Assembly (NCBI RefSeq): GCF_036370855.1
Contig: NC_088102.1
Span: forward strand, 41,391,835 to 41,455,834
Direction: 5' to 3'
From: Dromaius novaehollandiae
Lineage: Eukaryota; Chordata; Aves; Casuariiformes; Dromaiidae
DNA length: 64,000 nucleotides
Made by a program: the position numbers and the translations under genes. The notes beneath the pieces are model-generated. The model worked only from the letters and a program-made list of their open reading frames with translations, did not search any database and was not told the origin of the DNA. This document shows positions 13,501-27,100 of the stretch, piece after piece (position 1 is the first letter of the stretch; the number at the start of each line of letters is the position of its first letter).

Positions 13501-14640
13501 CAAAGCTACGGAAATGAATGCTGTGCTCCACTGCTAAAGAAGTATTACTCCTTTTAACTTTGTCTATCAAGGTGAAGAGGAGACACAACGCTGCAAAGTA
13601 ATTTTTTTCGTTTAGAACAGAGAGGGGAAAGCAGTTACTGCAGCTGCATTATCTAGGAACGGACAACTCTGTAAACTTGGGACCCCCTTTTACAGAGCTC
13701 ACTGTTTGCAGAGTGAATCGGTACAAAGAGAGACACTCTCATTATCTAGGAGAAAGGCGGGCTGAGCTCTCGCATGCCTATTACCCTCCGCAGCAAAGGC
13801 TAGGACCCACCAAAGCTGAATCAGCCAGGTCCACTGCTCACAGCCTTTCCCCAGCTCAGCTGAGACTAAAGCTCAGGAGCTACAGAGCTGCTTCACAGTT
13901 TCCAGGTTTCTCAGGGGCCTCAGTTATGCCCTACATGACAAACACAGTAAAGTGCAGGGCTGCCAGAGCAGGGGTCCAGCACTGCCCTCACTCGAACAAC
14001 CCCCTTCTCACTTCCCCAGCTCCTCCAAAAAGCAAAAGCAGACTGGGAAGCACAGTGAAAAGGCACCTTCAGAGTGGCTCTGCAAAAGCCAGCATCACTG
14101 TGACAGACCCAACTCTGGGCAGCAGCTTAAGCCAACCAGTGCAGTCTGGGACACAGAGGTCTGCTCTGTACAGACCCTGCTCTCTGGTGGGAACTGCAAT
14201 TCTCCATGGAGCTCAGGAGCAGCAGCTATACTGCTTCCAGCTGGGACCTCAAGATATTACTGGTCTGTATGCACAGTGATAAGCACTAGCTTATAAGCCT
14301 TGCTGAATTTCAGTTGACGTTGCATCTCTATGAGTCAGCAATCCAAAGAAAATCCCACAGGAGAAGTGAATATTCGCTACATTTAGGCATTTTAAAAGGC
14401 CAGGGAGCAGGGGGAACAACTGTCCTAAAGGCTGCATTTGGATTCTAAGCTAAGAGCAGGCCATCTTTGATATAACCAGCAGGCTTCAACATATGGCAGA
14501 CAGCACTAGCTCAGCACATCAGGACTGAACAGCAACCTGCAGTTGACCTTTCAGCAAGTACAGAGGGTAACCTACAGCCTGTAAGTCCAGGCTTTTACTC
14601 CACCTACACCGACAAAGTGTTAGTATCCCTGGTAGGGTGA

Positions 14641-14683
14641 AAAAAAAAAAAATCTAGTGTTTTTTTTTTTTTTTTTTTTTTTT
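14641..14683. repeat. Facing poly-A and poly-T runs
   Basis: A run of about 13 A is followed by a short TCTAGTG spacer and then a run of about 24 T. The two homopolymers are complementary and nearly adjacent, so they can fold into a hairpin of about 13 A-T pairs. Each is typical of slippage-prone simple sequence. Confidence 0.8.
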
Positions 14684-15078
14684 ACAGTTTGCCAGTGTTG
14701 TTGACAAAAACTGTTCCACTTGGAACTTTATGGTTAACTGTAATTAAGGCACCGTAAGAACAAAGCATTGAAAAGAGGTAAAGTGCAATTTTGCCAATTC
14801 CAGGAATTGTTTCAGAAGACCTACATAAATGATTGTGAGTCTAATGTCTGTATCAGGAAATGCTCAAGTCTGTGTTCATCTGCCTTGCTTGCAACTGCAC
14901 TAAAGTTAGTAATTGGTGTAACATGTCTTAAATTTAGTCTGTGAAGTCCACCTAGCAGAAAAACTATAAATCACAACTCAAAATTCTTCTGGACTTTGGC
15001 AACATTCTCCTTCCAATTACTTAAGCAAAGCTTTGAGAGACCTGAAGTATTACACTGAAAGTTTCAAAGTAACTGATG

Positions 15079-15107
15079 TCTGCCTTAATTAAGATAATTA
15101 AGGCAGA
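15079..15107. repeat. Perfect 12-bp inverted repeat with 5-nt loop
   Basis: TCTGCCTTAATT at 15079-15090 is repeated as its exact reverse complement at 15096-15107, separated by AAGAT. It is a short perfect hairpin in intron-like DNA. No function is evident. Confidence 0.85.
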
Positions 15108-18100
15108 AAAGCAGGAGATTGCTTTAATACAGATTTAAGTGTACACTTTTACTTAACTGGAACTTGGTACTTTTTATCTTGTTATTAATGACACTAGAGC
15201 TTGTCTTAGTCCTGCTTCATTTGGATACATATTTTCAAGAAAGCCTCATTTAACAAAGCAAAGGAAACTTGTGAGAAATTCATCCTTTTCTGTTCTTGAG
15301 ATCTAAATTGCCTTAAAGTTTAGGAGAACAACAGAAGAGATAATGAATAAGTAAAACCAGTCTTGCACCTTTCTGGTAAAGTATGTCACAGCTCCTTTTA
15401 CAGATTATCTTTCTTGAAGAACAATTTGCCTCCACAACCAGTTACACTCCAAAGGCAAGGAAATTCCCATTGCAAGTCTGCATGTATTAGCCTCAAATCC
15501 TCCTGATAAATTTACATTTTGCAGAATTTCTTTTCAAATTGCCTCTAGTGCCATATGTAAGAATAGCCAATATAAAACTGCTTCAGTATCAGTGATTTCC
15601 AAACTTATATATTCTTTTCACTTTATTACTTTTATTTTAAAGTTCTATTTTTGTCAACAAAAGCCGTACTAGGATGACTTATAAAATGTTTCTAGAGATG
15701 GAGACTTCATGTCCATTTGGTAGCAGTATTAAGACAAATACTGATCTCTCTAGAAATCATACTCATCCAGGAAGCAAGCTCTTTTCCTGAAGGTTGACAT
15801 TAGCACTTATTAACAGGCTGGGGACTTCACAATGCTGCTGATAAAGACTCTCTTCTGAGAGTATCAGCTTGTATTCAACCTCCCATAGTCAGAATCAAAA
15901 AATTATCACCCCATACCTTTTCAGCATCTTTGATGGCCACTCGTGGTTAACACTCCTACAGGCCCAGTAGAGTTGAGGATCAGGAGAGGATTTGGAAAAG
16001 GACATTCACTGCTACCAGCTCACCCAAGATTCTCTTAACATTTGGGTTGGAATTGCTTTTAGAGGAAGGATTCCTACAGAGAAGGCTTCATATTTTAAGC
16101 CTTGTCAGCTGAAAAATATTATCCATTTTCAGTCACTGTTCTTTTCCAGCCTACTCAGCATTCAGGAATCACGCTGTCTGCTTCAATGGATATATCTTCA
16201 TTGTCACCAAAGCTACAATTACTGTGCAGATTTCTGGATGTTTAAGTCTAAGTATTTTAACACAATTTTAAATTATTAGATTAATCATGAACACTGCTAA
16301 CTTTGAGCCTGAAAAGCTTCAGTTGACATGACTGAACTAATTGCAAAATGAAATTACAGATTTGCGACTTTTCATAACTGTGAGATACTTCTCTCACTTT
16401 TGTATCCAGAATTGATTTTAAGGTAGACATCAAGGTAGACCTTGTGGCTCCAGTATTCATAAAGAAGAATAAAAAACCCACACACACACAAGCTTTGCAA
16501 GTCATCTCTATTTAAATAGATAGCCCTCACTGCCTACTTATAACCTCTAATAACCTAACTTCTTGTATTTTGTATTCCTTTTTGAAGCGTATCTTTTGGA
16601 CAAACCCTTCCGCCTTCAGGAACTAATGTAATTTTTAACCCTAGAACATTAAAAAAAGATCAAACTTAAAATGAGATCGTGGGAGGAAGAAAAAGCTTGC
16701 ACTACACCTGCCTACTCCAGGATCATTGCTTAGGGTAACCTAGCTTAGGACGTAACAGCCACAAGGTAGAGCTTGCCTTGAAGAGCAAGATTTCTCCAGT
16801 AACACGTTCCTCCACTTGTGTTCCTAGTACTTCTTTGGTGCACAAACCATTATCCCTGTGCTAATAAAATGAACCACTTCACTGGAAAACAATTGTGTAT
16901 TGAGACAGCTTGTCAACCCTCCAGTGCTTTTGCAGGAAGAAGGAACCCTTGCACAATTCAGTCAGAGGCCTCCGCAGGCTGTAGGTTATCAACCAGTCTG
17001 CAAATAGCACCTCATCTTTGACCTATAGCAGCGACAGGCAGCAAGTCCTCCTGAGAGCACTGTGAGAATTAAGAGGAAAGGTGTTGATGTAAAGGAGCAA
17101 GGGTTGGAGACGATTTCCAAGCAAAAGCTTCCCCTTAAGCTTTACCTCTTCTGAGCAAACATTTTAACTAAGAAAAATAACCAGGAAGTGTGTTTTCATC
17201 TACCTGGTATGAAAATGTGGCTCATCAGGATAAGATCTGTCCTTTCAATTTTTCTAAAAGTTCAGAACTTTTAAATTTTCCCATTTGAAGAATAATGAAA
17301 AACGGGGCTTGACAAAAAAAAAAGGAATTTTATTCATGATTAAGTTTTATGAGATGAGTAGCAGAAAAAAACACTTTCAAAATTAACTTAAAACATGGAC
17401 TTTGACCAGACTATTTCAGAATTAAACAGAAACTGTTCTCCAAAAACCTTACACAATAATATACATTCTAATTTCCTGCTAATATATATTTTCACTTTAA
17501 AGACTCTCAGCTTTTTTCCGGTTTAGTTTCTATTGAACACTTCACCTCAAAGCAGACCTGTTCACATTCATGGAAAATAACTTGTTCTGAGAGATGCAGC
17601 ACTGAGACAGTTGCAAAGTCAGAATCTCAAATAACTGTTCTCTGAACTAAACAACTTGGACTAAGCTAGCTAGACTGAAGGCAACTCTTTCCTCTATGCT
17701 CACTGCAATTTAAGAAAATCAAATGAGTTATATAATTGATCGTTTCAGGAAGATGTCAGCAAATTGGTTGGATTTTATCAATAGCTTTCATTACCTTAAC
17801 ACCTCCTTTGTATCAAACCATGCTCAAACGCATCCATTATTTATAGTTTTCCTCAGGCTAAGACTTCTCTGCAGTTATCTTCTTGAGCCATATCTGCTGG
17901 ACCACCTCCATGTCTAAACAAAAGTCCCATACCTCACTTCAAGGTAGCTCACTCCAGCACTTACCAGCAGAACCTCTGTGCCTGTGTACAAGCTATTTCA
18001 TGAAGATGAAGGCATTCAAAACAAAGAGTCATAGCTTCACAAACCAATGCAAGAGCTATCTGCCAAATTCAGAAAGAATTTTGATTTTTGTCTCCAGCAG

Positions 18101-21100
18101 AACAGGGACAGGACATCTGATTCTGCTTTGCTTGGAACAAATCCCATAGGAGCCTCTGATTCTAAAAATCTCAACATCTGTATATGCATAGAGACTTGTA
18201 AATTATTAGAACAATTGGTGGAGCTTTTCTAGAAACACCAGAGCATGCACTTTTGAAGACATCATCAGGCTAATAATTCCCCATTACTTTCAGCATAAAA
18301 CAAGATTTACCCAGCACATGCATACAGATTACTGGAACACCTCTACAATATTAACTAACATAAAGCAGAACAGAAAAGCACAAAAAAAGCCAAATCACAA
18401 CAGTACCATAGCAAAAAACCTGTTTCTTCAGTGTCATGTGCTAGAAAGAAATGGGGCAAAACAGTGTGTGGGTAAAGCATACGCACTCATTTCTCAAGAC
18501 TGATCATTGCTAATACAACCCAGGCCGTAATAATGAAAACTTCATTGAATTACTAATACTAACGAATTTAGAGGCTTTTTAAAGCAAAGAGTTGGAATAA
18601 TTGACAGTGTTTAAAATGGCAAAAGCACCTGGACTTTGAACTGGCACACAGTTCTGTATCCCCCATAAAACTGAACCTACAACAGCTAGGTTGGTAAATT
18701 TAGGGCAACAAACACACACCTTTAAATAAAAATAAAGCCATATATAATCCCAATGAGATTATCTAGGTCAGCTGTCCTCATAACAGACCTAAACAAACCA
18801 GGAAATCATGTATTTCAAACTCTGCTGTTTGCTGGGTATTTAGAAAGTCAGAGTTGCACAGAGTAATGCTTAATCACCACTCTTTAAAGAAAAGGAGCCT
18901 ACAAATTTACAGATTGGAAAATACCATACAAACGTTAAGGATAAAGTAGCAAAGTGTAGCTGAGTAAACATAGCAGACACCTTCACCAGGGAAACAAACC
19001 ATCAAAGTGCACTTAATATTTGTTTTCTTCTGCTAAGTTACACATAACATGCAAGTTTGATATAATTTTTTAAAACAGTGATTCAGCTTGGCATTTGGCT
19101 TTGTAGAGTATTACAGAAAAGTTGGCTGGAGCAGACTGAAATTAAACACTTTCTCTCACACAAATTTTACTGAGTCTATAATCATACATTTCTTTCATGG
19201 CTAAAATTCTTTAGCTATTCCATAAATACACAGGTGTTTGCCTCACTAATAACTGGCTCATGTAATGAATTTTCAAATGTAATTCAGCCCAGCTATACTC
19301 CAGGTATCCTTGTGCATGCTGTTTAAAGTTCCCAATTTTTTTCCAGAAACTGTCCCCTCCGCAGACCTTGTCTGGCCACAATAGTCAGCTATGGTGTTAC
19401 CAGGTCCAGACTGTTAGATAGCTGGTACTGTTACACCCTTTTGCTAGTAAGATATGTGGTAGCGGACATTAAAAGTGCTACCTTGGTGCTTCAGTAACAC
19501 AGAAAACAGCAACAGTAACCATGAGTCCTACTGCACTTGTCCACAAGGAGTAGCCACTCCATAGGTACAGCAGCTAATCCATTAGATACAGAGGCTCAAT
19601 GGTTTCACATCTCTAAGAAGTAAATGGTTGCATCTGCATTCACTAGTACCTCAGGGAGTTTCAAATAGAGAAATACAAATCATACTAAGATGTGATCCAG
19701 TCTTTCTGAAAGCAGATGATTAAAACAAGAAATTTCAAAAACTAAGATACAAATGTTTATTTGCATTACAACATCTGTCTCAAAATGAGTGCTCACTCTG
19801 TATTTTAAGACGCAATTCCTGAAATAAATGTTTCCCAGGTAGACTACACAGACGAAAGGTTCTTCGTCCTTCTCTTCAGATAGATAATTAAAGCACAAAG
19901 AGAGTAAGAGTCAGCAGTAGGGTGAGATGAATACAGACAGTATTCATCTGACAGTACAGACAGTAAGGACGCACCAGCGATCTCCTTCCTCTCACCACCT
20001 AAGTTTGCCATTGCTCAAGCTTTTGTGTAAGTGAAGCTCTCTAACACACTTGTTCCTGTGCTAGCCCCAAACTTGTTCAACTTAGTCATGGCTAAAGCGT
20101 GCAGCCACCTGACAGATATCCTCAAAACGGTACTTCCCTGTCACTACCCACTTAACACCAACCTATGCTGCACATGAACGAGTAAGCCTTACCCAAAAAC
20201 ACACACACAAGGAAGAGTGTTACAGCCATAGACTGAAAGGGGAAAAAAACAAAACAAAACAAAACACACCACTATGCACACCCAACCAAACAAAAAAGCC
20301 CCATTCTTGCAGTCCCCAAAACAGGCACCAGAACTTCCATCATCCCCTTTTTCTCAAGGAGGGTGCCCCGACAACGGGGCTGGGATGTCACGCCTGCTCT
20401 TGCCCATCTCTCTAATCCAGTAAATCTTGTATTATTTTTTGCAATGAGGAAAGTCTTCAAAACAGTAACATAAAACACCTCCGCTTCATAAAAAGTGGAA
20501 ACACTATTTTTTCAGGGGGAACTCCTTTTTGGTTTACTGCTCCTTGTGCAGCTCCAAACATCAAGAGGCACACAATCCATTTTCTCTCTCCTGTCATCCC
20601 AAAAATCAGCAGCATGCCACTTCCACATAGAAATAAGGGCTGGTTTTAACTGCTAGCTGCAAGTGGTCATCTTCATTCCATTAGAGGACCTGAACTGATG
20701 CAGACTACTATCACTTAATTTTTAAGACAAGGCTCCATGAAACAGCCGTACCAATCTAACTGCTCATTGCTCCCCCAGCTCCATTTCTCCCTTATGCCAG
20801 CATTTGTCAGACCACTCATACACAATTCAGCTCATCACACCAGCAGAAAATACTCACTTTTTGCTGGTTTAGTGTTCTGATGTTTTAATGAACTGTTATC
20901 GTTTACCAAGGAGGCAAACACAAAAGCAGCAGCAGAGGCACGTGGTTATTAATGAGACCACTTCTTTCATTAGCAGCAAGCAGTCAGACAGAGTTCATGA
21001 GATAACCAGGGCCACCCTTAGACACCCTTTGTAGTATCACAGCTGGGATGAAAAAGTACTTGTTAGTGGACAGGATTTGCTTGGAAAATGCAAGTTTGAG

Positions 21101-24100
21101 CCTACAGCTCACATCCTATGATGCTTCTCTGAATGCCATATTATTGCCTAGAGGCATGTCTACCACCACCTCTAGCAGTATTTTAGAAGGAATGACCCAT
21201 CAACCACAGAAGTGTTTTAAACTTCAAAAGAGGCTTACAACCATAATCACAGAGGTTTTAAGTATCTTGCAGCTTGGAGTGTAGCACCTTAGCTGTAGAA
21301 AGTGAAAGGACTCAAGTCTCATCTGTGTTTTACTTGCTACACTGAGCAGTAAAATCCTCTTTTCAAGGGCATTCTGGCATTCCTAACTTTCTCCCATGCA
21401 TCAAACAGGAGAACCAAAACATGATTCAAAACCCTGAGTCTGCTATCTTGACTAAAAGTCAATGTTGCAAAATTTAAATCTCCTGGATTTTACCCTGAGT
21501 AACCTATTGGCAAATAGGAAATCTGTAGCACCAAATTAAAATGAATCCAGACCTCTCCCCCAAGTTCACCTTTCACTAAAAGAACTTTTATCCTCCCCCT
21601 CAAACTTGGGGGAAGGGGGAACATAAGCCATCAACAGCTTTCTCTTCAACAAACCAGTTCCATCCATTTTAGTTTGTGAAATCAGCAAAGAATTCGCAAT
21701 TTTCCTCAACATCCTTTACTTTGTGTATCACAAGAATTTTGCTTTGAATCACTTACATTTATTTGTTCCACTGAATACAGAATTCTACAGTCTGCTGCTG
21801 TCCTGCTTTCTGCACTTTCTGTTAACCTGAACTTCTGATGTTAACATGTCCTATTAGTCACAGAGGAGGGGAGGAAAAAAAAGACTCTGTTTAAACAAGA
21901 CCACTACACAGTAATATAGATTTACTACAAAAATAAAGGAGAATTTCAAGCACATGTTAACAGAAACAAATCTTATCGCCCTTCAGATAATCAATAGTAA
22001 ATGATACTTCTACTCCCAGAAAGGTGAGTCATACAAAAAACTTAAATGAATGTGAAGAACTTTCTTAACTTTGCTCTGGACAAGACTGAAGATAAAGAAA
22101 TATTTTACACTTTAAACAATAACCACTGAACACATTTACCAAGTGCCTGAACTTAAACAATCACAAATCCATTAAGGAATTATAACTGTATAAAATAATA
22201 TACATTAGTGGCAGTACTCTTAGTTAGGTCCTTTACAAATGTCATTGAGGATACAAACTTTCGGGACAGGGAGGGGGAGACATGAATTCCTACCTTGAGG
22301 AAAAAAAAATTACAAATTGCACTCAAAAAGAGAATTACAATTAAACTCCAGAAATTCCTGTAACCCAGTCCCAAAATTCAAGTAAAAAAACCAAGCAAAG
22401 TAAACAGAGAATTATGCTGATATCTGATTTTATACAGTAATAGAGTTTGTTTTAGCACCCAGGCATAAATGAGATATTGATACATTCCATACCAGAATTG
22501 TTAGGAGAACACTTAAAAAAGCAAAAAAAATAAAATAAAAACATACTTTGAACAAAGTACTTACTACTGACATGTGACATTATGACTATGTGACAGGTCA
22601 GGTTCTAGAAATCCCTTCAGCAGGTATCACCAGCTACCATGTTGAAGTGAGTATCTGGAACACACGCATCTGGAGGAGAAAACTAGACAAGACTGAGAAA
22701 TTATGTATGGAATTGCATGTAAATACATTCCATTAAGCCTCCGATACTTTTTGTTTGTTTTTAAAGGCACAAAAAAACCAACGTGGTGCTTCTGAGAAAA
22801 GGATAAAAAACAAAAGACAACTCTTATCTTTGCCACTAATTATTGTCACAACTAATTATTGTCTTTAATCATTTTGACCTGCCCAAGAGAAGCAAAGAGC
22901 TAAGAATTATCAAGATTCAACAAACTATTCTGCTTACACTTTAAGAGCTATTATGTCCTGAGTGGAAGGGCTAGTCACAGTTCCATGGAAACAGCTATCC
23001 AGAGAAGCAATTCCCAGCATGTTTCATGCAGGCATCTGTCCCCACTTTCTGAAAACAGAACGTCCCAGGAATTAGACCTGCAGTTTACACACCTTATAAG
23101 CACCCCGGGACATGATAAACCAAGGACAGCGTGGTGTAAAAAACACTGTTCCTGCCAGAAATCGCGGATGAAATCCACAAATGCAATGAAGTATATCTGA
23201 AAACAAGTCCCGGAACATGGAATTAATTCCAACCTGGACCACAAAATAGTATGGCTATAGCCATTTTAAGTCTAAGATAGAACAGTAATCCTCAGGATTT
23301 GGGAATTATATGAAATAAGACTGGCAGATGCCAGTCCCTTTCTGCTGAAGAAACTGGGGCAGCAGTTCACAGTAGATTGATCTGATACCTTTTTGCATAG
23401 ATGTAGACCAGATATAACACCAGCTCAGATAGAGCAGTAAAGGAATCATTAGTTATTTCATGAGGCTACATGGCAGCACAGTCACAACTAATCAGTTATT
23501 ATACATGTGATAGGTCTTATTGCAGAATGATATGCATTAAAAAGTTGAAAGACTTTCTTTGAAAGCAGAAAGAAAGCTTATGCAGAATTTACCCAGACCA
23601 AACACTGCACTAAACTGAACAATAAGCAATCCTTTATGTAACCGTCACATTAGGGAGATTGGAATAAGCATGTTTGCACATTTTAGACATAACTGGAGCC
23701 AGAGGCAACCACGCATGTGTGAGGTGGAACAAGAAATTCAACCACATAGCTTGGCTCCATAGAGGAAGCGAAATAGAAGTTTTACATTCTTTGTAGAAGC
23801 TCTTGAGGAAGACTTTAGGACTAGATTTTTTCTTAATTGTAACAAAACACTGCATACACCCTGTAGATCTAAATATTGTCATTAGCAAGACAAACTCTAG
23901 CTTCACAATCATACCCTTAATCATCTTAGCATTTGCCTACATTTTGTCCGCACCAGCTGGTCCCGTTTCCCACTTGATCTAATGCTGTAAAGAGCAAAAC
24001 ATCCATTCAATTACTACTATTTACTCTCAGATACAGGTCTGCACAGCCTTTGTTTGCAGCAACCCCTACTTCTAAGGCTATTATGAGAGTGAATAAAACC

Positions 24101-27100
24101 AAGTCTGGCTGCTGGACTGAGAGATACTATAGCTGGAACAAGGATTAGGGCAATGAACAGAACCCATTTGGTTCAGATAATATCTTGCCATCTCTAGGAG
24201 CAGGTAGCAAGATAATGTGATAGTAGTCTGGAGATTTACAGTCACAGACGGATTTGGGATAGGAAAGGCACTGCCAACCACAGGTTTCACATTAGATGAG
24301 AACACACATGTCCCACGGCAAGACAACCATTAGCTGGCTGCTCACAAGACCAGAGCCACAGGCATTTCTCCATTAAAGAGGCTTAGCACTCTTGTTACCT
24401 GTGCCACTAAGTTCCTGGTGGCCTCTCTCCTACACAGAGATCACTTATGCAGCTAAAAGAAGCTCCAGGGAAAGGGCTCCTGGTTGCAGAACCTCCACTT
24501 CTGGGGGCCCTTGCCCTGGTGGCCCCAAGCCAGCTAGTTCACAGTTTTAGTGAGTGGTACACACCAGATGCAGGTCACTTCCTTCTAGCAACAGCACAGC
24601 CAAACCATGCTTTCTCCTCCACCCAGAGGTCCAGTGCTAGCATTTGTACAAGTGGAAACGGGGAACTGATCCTGTTGAAAAACAAACCTAAGAAAAAAAA
24701 TTGTTTTAATCAAGCTCAATTCCTTGATTCCACATGCATGAGGCACTGACCCCAGCATGGGCCCTTACTAAACAGTCAGAGCTTCTTTACTGAAGGAAGA
24801 GAGTGAGGACTAATCACCCAGTAAAATCTGTCAGGAAAACAAACCAGGCCACAAAAACAAAGAGCCATTCTGGACTAGAATCAATCCAAGAAAGGAAACT
24901 GATACCCAAACAGTCCCAGGATGCTAAACTGCAATTCAGAAGTTCAAGAAGTTTAGCCATCAAGCAAGACTGGTCAAAATCCAGCATCTCAGATAATTTC
25001 AGGATACCTTACATTTGCAAAAGAGTTTCCTACTTCTGAATAGCTAAAATACTTTTTTCTGAAGTGCAGTAGGTAAGAGTAATAATCAAACAAATGAACC
25101 AAATTCCTGCAGGTGAGAGAGAAACCCCATTAGGAGAAGGTAAGCTGTGTTCTGGAAAACTTTTTTTTCAACCAAATGAACATACTCATTCACAGCAAAG
25201 CATTGCCACAGATTAAGAAATTAAGATAGAAAATTGAGGAATAAGGAAGTTAAGACAGATTTGGATCAGATTTCCATTCTGCATTTCATCAAAACAATTA
25301 TTTTGATCAATTAATTTAGAAATACTAAGGATGATAAAGAAAGAATAACATTTCCACAGTTCACAGGCCCACACAATATTTGATGTTAGGTATATCTGTA
25401 TTTCCACTTCAGCACTGTCTGACACAAACAGAATGAGGGAAGAATTAAGTCTACAATATTAAAGAGAGCCATTTAGCGGTTGTTAAATTAATATGTGTTG
25501 GAGCCAAATTCTTTTTTCGGATGAATGACAAATATTGTTTACACTGTAAGAGTTGCAGAATTGGGTCCTTAGTTTAAAGTCAACAAATACTGTAAGCAGA
25601 CAAACCACATTGTTGGTTTTTTTAGCCCAAGTTGTGTTTCTAGCTCATACATGGACAAGTTACTTAAGACTATCCAGATCTGACTACCCTGAGAGCAAAC
25701 TCTTACATGCAAAAGTACATAACACCCAAAGCAAAGTTTAATTACACAGAGAATAACTGGTTACAGCTAAAAATAAAATTAAAGTACAGGACTGTCTGAA
25801 AATATGAACATGAAATTGTAATACATTCATATCCATACGTAATGAAGATCATGCATGAGAGCAAAAAAAGTAATTTCTAATGAATAGATTTTGTATTTTT
25901 AAGAATTAAAAAAAGACTTTCACATAGTACCACGCATTATACACCATTTATAAAGGGGCATACCCTACCTCACTAGAAAGCAAAGAAATATTTACATATT
26001 TTGGCAGTTCAGATTTGTGCCAAATCAATCTTACCAGCTTTCCTTTGATGCCTTTGAACAATTATGAACTATTTTATTGAAGTGTTAGGGAAAAAAATAA
26101 TAGTGACCTTATCTGGAAGATACCATTCACATGCTTTCATTGGGTGCTCCCTATGAAAATCAAAGCCACAAAGTTTTCAGACTAGCTAAGAGAAAAACAA
26201 CAACAACAAAATCTATTGACGTACCACTGCTCTATTCCTGGGGGGCTATACAGAAATGGCTTAACTTAATTACTGCTCTATTCATTAAACTGATGAGTCT
26301 CTAGGCCCAAAAACCATAATCAGAAGCTAGTTGGTTAAAATTTGCCCAAACAAAATAAAACCTAAGAAGAACATTAATTCTGCATAACCCTATTAGGGAA
26401 CATTTCAAATAAAACAATAAACAAGCCAGATTTTACAGTAACATGACACATTTAACCAAAAGACATCCAGAAAATTCATCAGAGCATTTGGTGATTCTAT
26501 TTGATTTGCCAGTTACATACAGTAAATCCAAAATATAGCTTTGATGAAGAATATACAGTCAAGTACGAAAAGGCTGTTATAAAAACAATTTTAGATAAAC
26601 ATTCTGATAAAAACGCTGGCAAAAAACACAGGCTGACTAAATTGCAGTGCCTCAGTCCCTTGCTTAAGGCTGACTTTCTGCTACCAAGTTAAGAGAAATA
26701 CACAGGGCTGACCAGTTGTTCAGTCTAAAGACCTCTGGCAGGCTACTTTCCTTGCGTAGAAAATCTACATATGACACAGCAGAGATATGCTTTAAACGAA
26801 CAAATTGTCCCAGAGAAATAAATTCATGCAACTTAAAAAAAATAATAATAATCCTAATATATAAATACATAATATGCATAAAGAACTCACGACAGTGTGT
26901 TCCAAAGCCACTCCAATTTAAAAAGAACATACTTTCTTCATGTAAATATGGTAGTCTATCCAGAAAATACCAGAATGTATACGCACAAGTAAAATTGAAC
27001 ATTTAACCTTAAATTTTACTCTGGTAATGTTCAAGGTCTGTTAATTGGAAGCAAGTCCAAAAAAGCCACTAAAAATCTGCTGAAAAAGTAACACAACAAA

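Noticed and set aside
13677-14279. Plus-strand 200-codon open frame
   Set aside because: No conserved motif, no splice context, and the translation is Ser/Gln/Pro-rich without family character. A locally higher GC content explains the lack of stops.
16281-16505. Minus-strand 74-codon frame with helical-looking sequence (STLKSILDTKVREVSHSYEK)
   Set aside because: No good donor follows and the acceptor is mediocre. Frames of this size are expected by chance in AT-rich DNA.
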